Shown one piece after another: positions 43,826 to 51,671 of a DNA stretch of 51,671 nucleotides. A model generated the notes under the pieces. It had not been told where the DNA came from. It saw only the letters and a program-made list of their open reading frames with translations, and did no database searches. Position numbers and translations under genes: made by a program. Positions within the stretch are counted from its first letter, which is position 1. Every line of letters starts with the position of its first letter. The stretch covers positions 1 to 51,671 of the forward strand of contig NZ_NFLV01000022.1 in assembly GCF_002161065.1 (NCBI RefSeq), given 5' to 3'. This DNA is from Eubacterium sp. An11. Its GTDB lineage: Bacteria > Bacillota > Clostridia > Lachnospirales > Lachnospiraceae.

Positions 43826-44410
43826 TTACACCTCCTGATTCCTCATTCTGTATATTCTGTAGTACTCCCAGGTCCGTCGGGTCATCGGATCGGTGGTACT
43901 TTTTTTGTTGGATAAATATTTTATGCTGTCCTCAAGAATCTGACAGAGACATTCGTCCAAATCCTTAAAGGCCAGCTCCCTCACTTCCGCAAGATTCGGC
44001 GCCTGATTCCGGTTTGGCTCCAGATAATCCGCCACATACACGATTTTATCTAACAGCGACATATCCGGTTTGCCGGTGGTATGCCAGGTAATAGCTGAGA
44101 GAATCTCCGGATCAGCAATGCCGTATTTGACGTTGGCAAAGCAGGCGCCCAGTTTGGCGTGGAGAAGTTCGGGGTTCTTCTTCTCATATTTGGAAATCGG
44201 CATACCATATCGCTTGCTGTATGCGATCTTATCTTCCGCTGAGAGATATTTGGCGCAGTCATGGAGCAGCCCTGCCATTCTGGCCTTTTCCATATCGGCG
44301 CCGTAACGCATGGCAAGACAAGCGGACGTATATTCCACTCCCAGCGTGTGTTCAAATCGTTTTTCTGATAAAAGGTTTTTTAAATCTTTTCTGATTTCCT
44401 CTCTGGTCAT
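43826..44410 (-). CDS. yqeK: HD-domain hydrolase YqeK
   Basis: A 194-residue HD-domain protein. Metal ligands are visible as His in FEHTLGVEYTS, the HD pair in LLHDCAKYL, and a later His in ITWHTTGKP. Characterised YqeK proteins hydrolyse diadenosine tetraphosphate. It lies between nadD and rsfS, the standard order in Firmicutes. Confidence 0.95.
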   Translation of the reverse strand: MTREEIRKDLKNLLSEKRFEHTLGVEYTSACLAMRYGADMEKARMAGLLHDCAKYLSAEDKIAYSKRYGMPISKYEKKNPELLHAKLGACFANVKYGIADPEILSAITWHTTGKPDMSLLDKIVYVADYLEPNRNQAPNLAEVRELAFKDLDECLCQILEDSIKYLSNKKSTTDPMTRRTWEYYRIYRMRNQEV

Positions 44411-44424
44411 TGGTACGCTCCCAT

Positions 44425-45036
44425 CTACATGACATAAAGCTTGTGTTCATAAATATAATCTGCCACCTCCCGGGGAAGCAGATAACGGATGCTCTCGCCT
44501 GCCTGCACCCGCCGTCGGATATCATTGGATGAAATCTCCAGGCTGGGCGAGTTCAGGAAATGGATGGAGGCATCGTATTTATTTTCGATATATTCAATCT
44601 GACTGTTTAGGGAACTGGACAGGTCTCCGCGGCCGGCCACCAGAATGACCGCCATTCGGAGAACATCCGCCGTGTCTTTCCAGGATTCAATATGGTAAAG
44701 CGAATCTGCCCCCATGATAAAATAATAGTCACAGTCAGGATTTTTACGGGTCAGATTTTTAAGAGTTTCCACTGTATAAGTGGTCCCTTCCCGGTTTAAT
44801 TCTTCTCCGGAAAAAGTAAAATGAGCGTTATCTCTGATGGCAAGCTTCACCATCTGCACCCGGTCTTCCTCCGTCACACTGTTGCCAAGCTTTTTATAAT
44901 AAGGATTCTTGGTTGGCATGAAAAGAACTTCATCCAGGGAGAACTGATGATACGCTGTCTCCGCCAGAAGAAGATGACCGAAATGGATGGGATTAAATGT
45001 ACCGCCCATGATACCGATCTTTTTTTGTCTGCTCAT
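44425..45036 (-). CDS. nadD: Nicotinate-nucleotide adenylyltransferase
   Basis: A 203-residue enzyme that adenylylates nicotinate mononucleotide in NAD synthesis. Motifs are GGTFNPIHFGH (nucleotidyl-transfer HxGH), YYFIMGADSLYHIESW and the C-terminal ISSNDIRRR. Length and neighbours are standard. Confidence 0.96.
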   Translation of the reverse strand: MSRQKKIGIMGGTFNPIHFGHLLLAETAYHQFSLDEVLFMPTKNPYYKKLGNSVTEEDRVQMVKLAIRDNAHFTFSGEELNREGTTYTVETLKNLTRKNPDCDYYFIMGADSLYHIESWKDTADVLRMAVILVAGRGDLSSSLNSQIEYIENKYDASIHFLNSPSLEISSNDIRRRVQAGESIRYLLPREVADYIYEHKLYVM

Positions 45037-45053
45037 ATCAGCCTTCTCCCGTT

Positions 45054-45341
45054 TTACGGCAGTGTAATTTTACTGTCTTCCTTTGCCTGTTTAAATAACA
45101 CGATTTTCTTTCCGATGACCTGCACCACCTCAGAACGGGTTCTCTCCGCCAGGATCTGTGCCAGCTCCTTCGGATCATCGAAACAGTTTTTGAGAACCGA
45201 TATTTTGATCAGCTCTCTTTTATCAATGGCCTCCCGTACCGCATCGATGATCTCCGGTGTCAGGGATGCCTTGCCGATCTGAAAAATCGGGTCCATTGTC
45301 ATGGCAAGACCTTTTAAATAGGCTCTCTGCTTACTTGTCAT
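45054..45341 (-). CDS. yhbY: YhbY-type CRM RNA-binding protein
   Basis: A 95-residue CRM-domain protein that associates with pre-50S ribosomes. It starts MTSKQRAYLKGLAMTMDPIF and has the GKASLTPEIIDAVREAI and VQVIGKKIVLFK segments of the family; the GxxG loop is VIGK. It lies between obgE and nadD. Confidence 0.94.
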   Translation of the reverse strand: MTSKQRAYLKGLAMTMDPIFQIGKASLTPEIIDAVREAIDKRELIKISVLKNCFDDPKELAQILAERTRSEVVQVIGKKIVLFKQAKEDSKITLP

Positions 45342-45421
45342 TTCTTTCTCCTTTTATATTTTTACAGCAAATGTATGAATCTATGCAGGCGTTCCCCGGT
45401 TACGGTCCGCTGTACCTGCTT

Positions 45422-46711
45422 TTATTTATAGTAGTCAAACTCCAGATTATATAAGCGCACGGTGTCGCCTTCCTCGATGCCGAGCTCCTCCAGACGTGCA
45501 AGGACACCATTTTCCTTCATAAACTTCTGGAAAAACTCAAAGCCCTTCTCAGATTCCAGGTTGGTGTAGCCAAGCATTCGTTCCACCTTCGGGCCTTCCA
45601 CCGTAAATACGCCCGGTTCTGCCATGGCAACCACGATGGACTCCGCCGGTTCTTCCTGCTGCATCTCAAAGAAGTATTCCTGTTCAAACTCCACCGGCTC
45701 TTCCGGAAGTTCTTTGAGAAGCGTATTGACATGCCACAAAAGCTCCTTTAATCCCTTGCCGCTGACTGCGGATATCGGGAAAACCTTAATACCCTGTGGT
45801 CCGAATTCCTCTTCCAGCATCTCCACGATCAGCTGGCAGTCTTCCTCGCTCATGGCGTCGATCTTGTTGGCGGCAATCACCTGCGGCCGTTTCGCCAGCT
45901 CCGGATTGTAAGAAGCCAGTTCCTGGTTGATGGCCTTGATATCTGCAATGGGATCTCTTCCCTCCACAGAAGCCGCATCCACCATATGGATCATCACTTT
46001 GGTCCGCTCAATGTGCCGCAGGAACTCCAGTCCAAGGCCCACGCCTTCAGATGCCCCTTCGATGATTCCAGGAATGTCGGCGATGACAAATCCATTGCCT
46101 TCCGCCAGATCCACCACGCCAAGATTTGGATTCAAAGTGGTGAAATGATAGTTGGCGATCTTTGGTTTTGCGTTGGTGACACGGGAAAGAAGTGTGGATT
46201 TACCCACGTTCGGGAATCCAACCAGTCCCACATCGGCAATGACCTTAAGCTCCAGGTCCACCCAGAGCTCCTTGGCTTCCTGTCCCGGCTGGGCGTACTT
46301 TGGCGCCTGCATGGTGGCTGTGGCATAATGCTGATTGCCTTTGCCGCCACGGCCGCCCTTCAATAACACCACCGGTTCTGTCCGGTTAGCCATATCAAGA
46401 ATGACCTTTCCGGTCTCCGCATCCTTGATAACAGTTCCGGCCGGAACTTTCAGAATCATATCCTCTCCGCTTGCGCCGGTACAGCGGCGCTTGGAGCCTT
46501 CCTTGCCGTCGCCGGCACAATATTTCCTTTTATGACGAAAATCCACGAGAGTATTGAGTCCCGGGTCCACGACGAATATCAAATCGCCGCCCTTGCCGCC
46601 GTCCCCTCCATCAGGACCGCCGTCCGGAACGTAAAGCTCTCTTCGAAAGCTGACATGCCCGTCCCCGCCCTTGCCAGAACGGATAAAAATGCGCGCACGG
46701 TCTGCAAACAT
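45422..46711 (-). CDS. obgE: GTPase ObgE
   Basis: A 429-residue ribosome-assembly and stress GTPase. The Gly-rich Obg fold (GGDGGKGGDLIFVVDPGLNT) is followed by the G domain (G1 GFPNVGKSTL, G3 DIPGIIEGA, G4 ANKID) and a C-terminal OCT domain (ERMLGYTNLESEKGFEFFQK). Length and order relative to rpmA are standard. Confidence 0.97.
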   Translation of the reverse strand: MFADRARIFIRSGKGGDGHVSFRRELYVPDGGPDGGDGGKGGDLIFVVDPGLNTLVDFRHKRKYCAGDGKEGSKRRCTGASGEDMILKVPAGTVIKDAETGKVILDMANRTEPVVLLKGGRGGKGNQHYATATMQAPKYAQPGQEAKELWVDLELKVIADVGLVGFPNVGKSTLLSRVTNAKPKIANYHFTTLNPNLGVVDLAEGNGFVIADIPGIIEGASEGVGLGLEFLRHIERTKVMIHMVDAASVEGRDPIADIKAINQELASYNPELAKRPQVIAANKIDAMSEEDCQLIVEMLEEEFGPQGIKVFPISAVSGKGLKELLWHVNTLLKELPEEPVEFEQEYFFEMQQEEPAESIVVAMAEPGVFTVEGPKVERMLGYTNLESEKGFEFFQKFMKENGVLARLEELGIEEGDTVRLYNLEFDYYK

Positions 46712-46827
46712 CGATGATACACTTCCTTTCTGTCTGTTACTTATGTTTTTGGTGAGCAGCCCCTGTTATTATTATGAGACGGCCGTCACCTTTTCATCTG
46801 ATCTATAACGATTTATTTCATAAAGAA

Positions 46828-46859
46828 AGCGGCTTCAAACCGTTACTTTTGAAGCCGCT
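46828..46859. terminator. Hairpin between rpmA and obgE
   Basis: AGCGGCTTCAAA (46828-46839) pairs with TTTGAAGCCGCT (46848-46859). The minus strand then reads TTCTTTATGAAATAAA, which contains 11 bases identical to an arm of the 47-base palindromic repeat. It may partly separate ribosomal-protein and obgE transcription. Confidence 0.75.
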
Positions 46860-46875
46860 GATAAACAAGAGTTCC

Positions 46876-47157
46876 CTATGCTACTGGGTATACAGAGCAC
46901 TGTTTTTTGTCTCTGCCTTTTCTTTCAAAACGAACAACACCATCTACTAATGCAAATAATGTGTCATCACCACCGCGTCCTACGTTAACGCCTGGATGAA
47001 TCTTTGTACCGCGCTGTCTGTAAAGAATATTACCAGCTTTTACAAACTGTCCGTCTGCTCTCTTCGCACCCAGTCTCTTAGACTCGGAGTCACGTCCGTT
47101 CTTTGTGGAACCAACACCCTTTTTGTGTGCAAAAAACTGAAGGTTCATTTTCATCAT
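46876..47157 (-). CDS. rpmA: 50S ribosomal protein L27
   Basis: A 93-residue L27 with the Firmicutes N-terminal extension [11 protein letters not shown], which is cut after the two Phe by the Prp protease encoded next to it. The core [20 protein letters not shown] and [20 protein letters not shown] is typical. The initiator may be the first, second or fourth codon (MMKM); GGAGGTG precedes. Confidence 0.97.
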   Translation of the reverse strand: MMKMNLQFFAHKKGVGSTKNGRDSESKRLGAKRADGQFVKAGNILYRQRGTKIHPGVNVGRGGDDTLFALVDGVVRFERKGRDKKQCSVYPVA

Positions 47158-47162
47158 GGTCG

Positions 47163-47492
47163 TTACACCTCCTTCGTTATAACTTTTAACCAGGTATCAT
47201 ACTCTTCGGCAACAGAATGTACTCCCAGATCGAAGGACTGCATCAGCAGTGCCGCCCTCTCGCTGATCTCCGCCTTTTTAAAGGTAAGCTGCACCAGACC
47301 AAGTTCTTCCTGCTCGATGAGCTCAAACTCGTCATCGGTGAAACTCTCCAGGCTGTTTACGAGATTAATGGTAAGTACGGAAACGGAACAGCATACAAGA
47401 TCTGCTCCCTCTTCTGTGCTTCCGGCATGTCCAATCACCTGAAATCCTCTGAACTGGTTCTCAGGCTTTCTGTAAATTGTAACAGTAATCAT
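47163..47492 (-). CDS. prp: Ribosomal-processing cysteine protease Prp
   Basis: A 109-residue protease that removes the L27 N-terminal extension. The catalytic His22 is in VIGHAG and Cys34 in DLVCCSVS; an extra Cys35 follows. It sits between rplU and rpmA as in other Firmicutes, two bases after rplU. Confidence 0.94.
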   Translation of the reverse strand: MITVTIYRKPENQFRGFQVIGHAGSTEEGADLVCCSVSVLTINLVNSLESFTDDEFELIEQEELGLVQLTFKKAEISERAALLMQSFDLGVHSVAEEYDTWLKVITKEV

Positions 47493-47494
47493 GA

Positions 47495-47803
47495 TTACGC
47501 GTTGATCTTTTCGATCTTAACCTTTGTATATGGCTGTCTGTGACCCTGTTTCTTGTGGTAGCCTGTTTTTCTCTTATACTTGTAAACGATAATCTTCTTC
47601 TCTTTACCGTCTTCCAGTACAGAAGCTTCCACAGTTGCACCAGCAACTAAAGGTTCTCCAACCTTTACTTCGTCACCGCCAACCATCAACACCTGGTCAA
47701 ATGTATAAGCAGAGCCGGCCTCAACGCCCAGTTTCTCAACTCTGATCACGTCGCCTTCGCTTACTTTATACTGTTTACCACCTGTTGCAATAATAGCGTA
47801 CAT
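47495..47803 (-). CDS. rplU: 50S ribosomal protein L21
   Basis: A 102-residue L21 with the family start [20 protein letters not shown] and C-terminal [20 protein letters not shown]. It is the first gene of the eight-gene cluster and follows AGGAGGTG. Confidence 0.97.
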   Translation of the reverse strand: MYAIIATGGKQYKVSEGDVIRVEKLGVEAGSAYTFDQVLMVGGDEVKVGEPLVAGATVEASVLEDGKEKKIIVYKYKRKTGYHKKQGHRQPYTKVKIEKINA

Positions 47804-47877
47804 ATGGCACCTCCTAAAACATTACTCGCCAGTTTTGGTGTCCGAACGGAACTTTCAACCTAACTGTGCGGCATACA
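47804..47877 (-). ncRNA. Probable L21 leader RNA
   Basis: About 75 transcribed bases precede rplU, containing GTTCCGTTCGGACACC and ACTGGCGAGT. The position and sequence flavour agree with the Firmicutes L21 leader, a cis-acting structure thought to bind L21. I could not check it against a covariance model. Confidence 0.5.
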
Positions 47878-47883
47878 TCTGCC

Positions 47884-47912
47884 ATGTTAGCATACGGAAG
47901 AATGAAAGTCAA
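47884..47912 (-). promoter_or_regulatory. rplU promoter
   Basis: On the minus strand TTGACT (47912-47907), a 17-base spacer and TAACAT (47889-47884). Confidence 0.6.
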
Positions 47913-47940
47913 GCAAAAAATCAGTCAATCAGAACATTTT

Positions 47941-48627
47941 TTATTTAAACCAGCTTTTGACCATGGTCTTAAACATCAGAAGAATGATTACCTTCTTATT
48001 ATAATAACGGCTCAGATAATCGGACAGATTATAAATAACCATGGCCGCAGTCGTCTCGCTCATGGTATTGTTCAAATTGAAGAATATTGAGCACTGCTGT
48101 GCCGCTGGCGCTGTTCTGGGCGATATTGCCATAGTAAAGCACATTGTCGTTGCTGCCGCAGAGCAGGGCGGAGAATTATATCATAATTTTCCGAATTGAC
48201 GGCATTTGCCCCTGAGCGGATTCATGGGGCATGATCATTGAGATTTTTTATTTTCACCGTTGACCACCATACATTCTTTCTCATAAAATGCTATTCCGTA
48301 TGTTATGATTCTCTCCATACCCCTTCGCCTGAGGCCGACGGCATATTTTTTCTCTCTGATCTGCTGTAATGCTTTTGCACAGGCTTTTTCCAGGTTTCCA
48401 TCATGGGCATATTTTAGCTCAATTACGATGCCGATATGTTCCGGCGTATAGATGGATATATCACGGTATCCCTCTCCCGTCTCGGCATTGGACTGAATCA
48501 GCCAGTTCTCCTGGCTTCGCAGCAGCCCCAGTATCATACCATGATAAAAGTTTTCTTTTCTGTCCACTCGGACCGCTGTGTCCCGAACGCAACAAGAAGG
48601 AAGCCGTATCGAGTATTTTAAAAGCAT
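47941..48627 (-). pseudogene. Rearranged relics of AAA-ATPase/PD-(D/E)XK proteins
   Basis: Two pieces of the same family lie in reversed order. The upstream piece (48627-48235) is a C-terminal PD-(D/E)XK nuclease-like domain: ENFYHGMILGLL, the active-site region VIELKYAHDGNLEKACAKAL and EKKYAVGLRRRGMERIITYG. The downstream piece (48144-47941) is an N-terminal AAA fragment, SDYLSRYYNKKVIILL, cut just before the expected DEYD Walker B. This order suggests deletion between two tandem copies. Neither piece can make a full protein, though the nuclease-like domain is still open. Confidence 0.75.
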
Positions 48628-48821
48628 TCGAATTCTTCGAGAGCCTTTATTTATGCGGTTCTCAGAGCATATACTAAGAAATCGCCGACGATTACTGTTA
48701 CTTATTGCAAAACATTTTTGTTAGAACACTGTTAGAACAGAGAGGCACACTACTATATAATTTATTGAATATGTTTTATGAATTCAGAAGATGTTTGACT
48801 TATAGTATTTTATTTGAATTC

Positions 48822-49217
48822 TCATAGATTATTCTTTTCCTGTATTTTCAAAAAAGCTTCATTTAGACTCAAATAAATGTTATGGACTCTTTGTACTGTC
48901 TGGACGGATACTCGGATTCCTTTACCATAGCGGCTTCCCTGTTCCCAATTCGTAATGGTATCAGCCAATAAATCTAAAGAATCTTGTTTATCAAATTCAA
49001 ATCCGGTTTCTATTAATAGATTTAACAGATATCGAATGTCATGTGTTCTATTATAAGGGATACCGTACTCCATTAAAATGGCTTTCATTAAAAATTCAAT
49101 TGCCTGTTGTGCTTCAAAACAGGCCACGTCCAGATAAGCGTCATCATCCGCTATTTTTCCCAATGCATTTTTTGATTGTTCAAACATAACCAGAGAACGG
49201 CTATATATTGTGCTCAT
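48822..49217 (-). CDS. HEPN-domain protein
   Basis: A 131-residue helical protein of the HEPN class: ACFEAQQAIEFLMKAILMEY and RTHDIRYLLNLL are typical. ATG at 49217 follows AAAGGAG and lies inside the end of the nucleotidyltransferase gene (17-base overlap). In such pairs the HEPN protein is usually an RNase-type toxin and the nucleotidyltransferase its antitoxin, but the RX4-6H motif is not clear here. A toxin role is uncertain. Confidence 0.82.
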   Translation of the reverse strand: MSTIYSRSLVMFEQSKNALGKIADDDAYLDVACFEAQQAIEFLMKAILMEYGIPYNRTHDIRYLLNLLIETGFEFDKQDSLDLLADTITNWEQGSRYGKGIRVSVQTVQRVHNIYLSLNEAFLKIQEKNNL

Positions 49218-49614
49218 AAACAAGGACTCCTTTCTCCACAGAATCTTTAAGGACAGTACCATCCAAATATGCATAATCGACTACATCTGCATTTCCTTTA
49301 GTAACAGAAGAAATCGTCTGTCTCATGTTTTTAGTAAAAGGTTTTAATACTCCTTCTTTATCATAGCAGTCCTGATTCCAGTCAATACAAATATCTAAGT
49401 CGCTGGTGATATCGCAGTCATACCTTGTGGAACTGCCAAAAATGATGATACGGCGAACAGCCTGGTCTTTTTTCGCCTGGTCTACAATTTGAGCTACCAT
49501 TTTTTGCTTTAATGGATGAATCCTGTTTACATTTTTAAAAGCATTATTACTGACCACCCGGTTAAATTTCCAGTCTTTTGATTTCCTTGCCATCAAATAT
49601 TCTTGTGTTGTCAT
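49201..49614 (-). CDS. Minimal nucleotidyltransferase paired with HEPN
   Basis: A 137-residue nucleotidyltransferase with IIIFGSSTRYDCDITSDLDI, giving the GS-x10-DxD catalytic pattern, and a third acidic residue in ADVVDYAYLD. An N-terminal extension of about 40 basic residues (ARKSKDWKFNRVVS) is unusual for the class. It is translationally coupled to the HEPN gene. Known partners modify HEPN toxins by AMP transfer. Confidence 0.85.
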   Translation of the reverse strand: MTTQEYLMARKSKDWKFNRVVSNNAFKNVNRIHPLKQKMVAQIVDQAKKDQAVRRIIIFGSSTRYDCDITSDLDICIDWNQDCYDKEGVLKPFTKNMRQTISSVTKGNADVVDYAYLDGTVLKDSVEKGVLVYEHNI

Positions 49615-49694
49615 GCTATCACCTGCCTTCTGAATATTGTTGTATCTATTTTTAAAATACCTGTTTTAATTTTTAATATTATTGACAATTTTAA

Positions 49695-50042
49695 CTATTT
49701 AGAGTCCGCCAGATATAAGTAGATTCCTTCTTTTTCTATATTACTATAAAAAGGATACACAGGCAGCCATTTTTTAAAATGTTCTTCACTTTTTGCCAGA
49801 GGTTTGATATCCAAATCATAATCCATGTTAAAATCGTAAGTCATGCCAGATAACTGATGTCGGTATTTCTTTATCTCTATATCAGAAATATCCAACAAAA
49901 TCATTATATCAATATCAGAATCCTCGGTATAATCGCCCCGTGCATAAGAACCGTAGAGTGTGATTGATTTTATGTGGGAGCCATATATTTCTATCAATTT
50001 TGTTATATATTTTTTTAATAATAAATGGATGGTTGTTGTCAT
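49695..50042 (-). CDS. Orphan minimal nucleotidyltransferase
   Basis: A 115-residue protein with LYGSYARGDYTEDSDIDIMI, the intact GS-x10-DxD motif of MNT proteins, and a third acid in YDLDIKPLAK. Such genes normally sit next to a HEPN gene. Here the next gene is another nucleotidyltransferase, 80 bases away. Either its partner was lost or the single HEPN serves both. The ribosome binding site (AGGTG) is weak. Confidence 0.82.
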   Translation of the reverse strand: MTTTIHLLLKKYITKLIEIYGSHIKSITLYGSYARGDYTEDSDIDIMILLDISDIEIKKYRHQLSGMTYDFNMDYDLDIKPLAKSEEHFKKWLPVYPFYSNIEKEGIYLYLADSK

Positions 50043-50300
50043 GATGACACCTATTTAAAAAAAGAAAATCTTTAATCAAATTTATCTTAACACACTATGT
50101 TAGGATTTACTATATGGTTTTATCATGCTTATTATAAAGACTTTTTGCAATCGAATAGAATAATATTAACAGAAAATGAAGAAAAAATTATAACATAAAC
50201 AGCGATAATTCTTAACAGATTTCAAATATAGAAGATGATGAAGAATATGGACATATTTTTCCAAAAAAATAGATTCAATTAATACATATTAGAGATATGG
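50043..50300. other. Gene-free AT-rich stretch
   Basis: Very AT-rich, with no open frame of note and no recognisable repeat. Confidence 0.5.
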
Positions 50301-50355
50301 AAGAAAGACTGATAAACTAAGATTTTGATTTACCACGGCCCTATCAGTCTTTCTT
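50301..50355. terminator. Long hairpin in the AT-rich spacer
   Basis: AAGAAAGACTGATA (50301-50314) pairs perfectly with TATCAGTCTTTCTT (50342-50355), 14 pairs around a 27-base loop. T-rich sequence on both strands allows a bidirectional terminator between two accessory units. A second dyad (AAGATGG with CCATCTT) lies near 50411-50432. Confidence 0.6.
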
Positions 50356-50461
50356 TACATATCAACTATTGAAAAAGTCGTATATGAAGACCATATCTGC
50401 GACTCTGTAAAAAGATGGAGCTCACCATCTTCTTCCACTCAATTATACCAAATTGATATAT

Positions 50462-50683
50462 TTATTTATTTTTTTTACCGTTTAGATCATCTGCTAATTT
50501 TTTTAATCCTAGCACTCCATTAAAGAACGTTTCAGCACCAAGTTTGCCAAATTTTTTTAAAGGAGATGTCCGTTTTACAATAGAATTTGGAGAAGAATAA
50601 TCAGCACTAAAATTATTACCATTATCGCCAGCAGAAAATCTATTTTTAGAATCCTGCTGGCACAAGATTTTTTTTCGTAACAA
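50462..50683 (-). CDS. Doubtful small basic ORF
   Basis: A frame of up to 73 codons from a TTG at 50683, overlapping the end of the next gene by 109 bases. Its C-terminal part (KKFGKLGAETFFNGVLGLKK) reads like real protein, but no start codon with a ribosome binding site is visible where the overlap ends. It may be a small downstream gene or the tail of a longer protein displaced by a frameshift. Confidence 0.3.
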   Translation of the reverse strand: MLRKKILCQQDSKNRFSAGDNGNNFSADYSSPNSIVKRTSPLKKFGKLGAETFFNGVLGLKKLADDLNGKKNK

Positions 50684-51300
50684 ACCATTATCCCCGATTC
50701 TGTTTCTATATGACCAAATCCTTTTTCTTTTGATGTAAGTCCTAGAGAATCTTTTAAAATACTTAAATCTGACATTTTTTGAGATAATGTCAAGTACATA
50801 ACATCATTTTCTTGTATATGTTTTATCCAATTACTATTTGTTATGTTACATACATTTTTGAAGGATAGCGTGGTAATTTCATGTAACATAGAAATATCAA
50901 TATCATATCCAAAAAAACATTCTTTATTTATTATAATACTCTTACTAATCTTAGAAGCCAGTTCTTCTTCAGATAAATCCCCACTAACTAATTTATAAAA
51001 TTCTTCCCATTTCCAACTAATAATGGCAATATTCATATAATATTTGCAATCATTTATAATATTTACTAATTTTTTCTTTAAGACAAAATAAGCTGGCGTT
51101 TCATCACTACTAGTTTTTGGAATTCTTCCAAAACCACTACGCACCAATCCACTCTCTAAACAATTAGATATAAATCGACTATGCTTGTATTTTTTTTCTG
51201 ACAATTTTTGCAATTTATTTTGTTTTATAGAGTCGTCAATAACACCTATATGAAAACCCGTCGGAGATCCATCATAAGAACAATAATAAAATATTAACAT
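50575..51300 (-). CDS. Tail-anchored protein of unknown function, GAP1-N-like start
   Basis: A 241-residue protein with a single C-terminal helix (FLLAIMVIILVLIILL), so it is probably a tail-anchored cytoplasmic domain. The start at 51300 follows AGAGGAGAAATTT. The N-terminus MLIFYYCSYDGSPTGFHIGV resembles the opening of GTPase-associated GAP1-N proteins from predicted conflict systems, but this is a weak, memory-based likeness. No enzyme motif is visible. It is very AT-rich compared with the core genes. Its upstream partner is truncated by an IS element. Confidence 0.6.
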   Translation of the reverse strand: MLIFYYCSYDGSPTGFHIGVIDDSIKQNKLQKLSEKKYKHSRFISNCLESGLVRSGFGRIPKTSSDETPAYFVLKKKLVNIINDCKYYMNIAIISWKWEEFYKLVSGDLSEEELASKISKSIIINKECFFGYDIDISMLHEITTLSFKNVCNITNSNWIKHIQENDVMYLTLSQKMSDLSILKDSLGLTSKEKGFGHIETESGIMVCYEKKSCASRILKIDFLLAIMVIILVLIILLQILL

Positions 51301-51316
51301 AAATTTCTCCTCTCTG

Positions 51317-51553
51317 TTAAAATCCCATTGGATTTTGTATAATGTGGTATCCATCTCCTTCTTTTTTAATGCGCTGTTTAATTAATTCCTTATATTCTAA
51401 ATAATCATTAATAGATGCAATATCAAAAAATTTTTCTCCTATTTTTATGCCAAGTTTACCAAAAATATTTGCACCATTATATTCATTTCTTTTTCTTTCT
51501 TCAATCATTTCTGCAATATAACGCATCAAATAAACAATTGGTTGCTCACAATA
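51317..51553 (-). pseudogene. 3' end of a gene cut by an IS element
   Basis: 79 codons ending DGYHIIQNPMGF, with a helical, charged composition (AEMIEERKRNEYNGANIFGK). The frame continues only six codons into the IS end, to a TTG at 51571. There is no ribosome binding site, so the true start was removed by the insertion. It would have preceded the membrane-anchored gene by 16 bases in one operon. I do not recognise its family. Confidence 0.6.
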
Positions 51554-51671
51554 TGAACTGCTCCCCGTCAAGTAGACAATGAAAAAAATATAAATTTTTC
51601 CTGCCAGTAGATTAAAACTACTGGCAGATTTTATGCTGCCTGCAAATAAATTTCATGTTTTTCCATAGGAG
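51554..51671 (-). mobile_element. IS3-type element, right-hand part outside the window
   Basis: The element begins TGAACTGCTCCCCGTCAAGT followed by AGACAATG, like terminal repeats of the IS150 group of IS3 elements. A ten-base-pair hairpin, CTGCCAGTAG with CTACTGGCAG (51601-51627), and then the end of a transposase gene follow. It interrupts the gene at 51317. Confidence 0.7.
51631..51671 (-). CDS. Transposase OrfB, C-terminal end
   Basis: The last 13 codons visible end PMEKHEIYLQAA and a stop at 51631. This fits the C-terminus of an IS3-family integrase-type OrfB, judged mainly by the adjacent IS end. Confidence 0.5.
   Translation of the reverse strand, partial: PMEKHEIYLQAA

Noticed and set aside
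50385-50432. Hairpins near 50.4 kb as a small RNA gene
   Set aside because: No promoter is visible and the dyads are short; insufficient to call an RNA.

Overview
The window looks like part of a chromosome from a gut-type Clostridia (Lachnospiraceae-like) bacterium. Evidence for this is the rplU-prp-rpmA-obgE-yhbY-nadD-yqeK-rsfS order, an N-terminally extended L27 with its Prp protease gene, a Firmicutes-type LexA with a divergent LysM/YneA-like gene, and the many Lachnospiraceae-type two-component, ABC and Hsp70 genes. The genus is not determined. Composition is moderate in GC over most of the window and clearly AT-rich after about 48.6 kb.

Layout. 1-3.3 kb: start of an IS3-type transposase gene, a double-domain MerR regulator driving an ABC-2 exporter, then the relic of a P-type ATPase. 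3.3-8.6 kb: low-molecular-weight phosphatase, a 1188-residue MacB-like exporter with three exact 64-residue tandem repeats in its ectodomain, and a GH172/DUF2961 enzyme. 8.6-17.4 kb: a two-component system facing a sugar-uptake-like operon (propeller-like/solute-binding lipoprotein, two permeases, HlyD-like adaptor, FtsX/MacB-like protein, no ATPase). Both the response regulator and the first permease carry a single frameshift. 17.5-23.7 kb: undecaprenol/diacylglycerol kinase, phasin-like protein, ABC1/UbiB kinase, nitroreductase, GHL10 lipoprotein-like hydrolase and a TtcA-like PP-loop enzyme preceded by a possible structured RNA with a terminator. 23.9-28.3 kb: Xer-like recombinase overlapping a Crp/Fnr regulator, convergent with a thioredoxin-rhodanese-CoA-disulfide-reductase-like operon that has a Crp/Fnr-type palindrome at about -41.

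28.3-31.6 kb is a graveyard of redox and efflux genes: a cytidylate-kinase-like relic, a butanol dehydrogenase fused out of frame to a MATE tail, a deleted aldo/keto reductase and a flavodoxin tail, around one intact SDR gene. 32-34.8 kb: a membrane protein, then the SOS pair with up to six LexA-like boxes. 35-38.9 kb: an apparent chaperone operon (DUF5685, J-domain protein, Hsp70, zinc-ribbon membrane protein) in which the first and last genes lack a normal start codon where homology and the ribosome binding site place it. 39-43.4 kb: a second two-component system, ftsH and an apparently autoregulated TetR gene. 43.4-47.9 kb: the conserved ribosome/NAD cluster.

The right edge (47.9-51.7 kb) is accessory: rearranged AAA/PD-(D/E)XK relics, a nucleotidyltransferase-HEPN pair plus an orphan nucleotidyltransferase, and a membrane-anchored protein of unknown function whose upstream neighbour is cut by an IS3-type element running out of the window. 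The most notable unexplained signals are a 47-base palindromic element found twice, each copy fused to the T-tract of a terminator, the candidate RNA upstream of the TtcA-like gene, helically phased repeats at three loci, and the tandem repeats in the MacB-like exporter.
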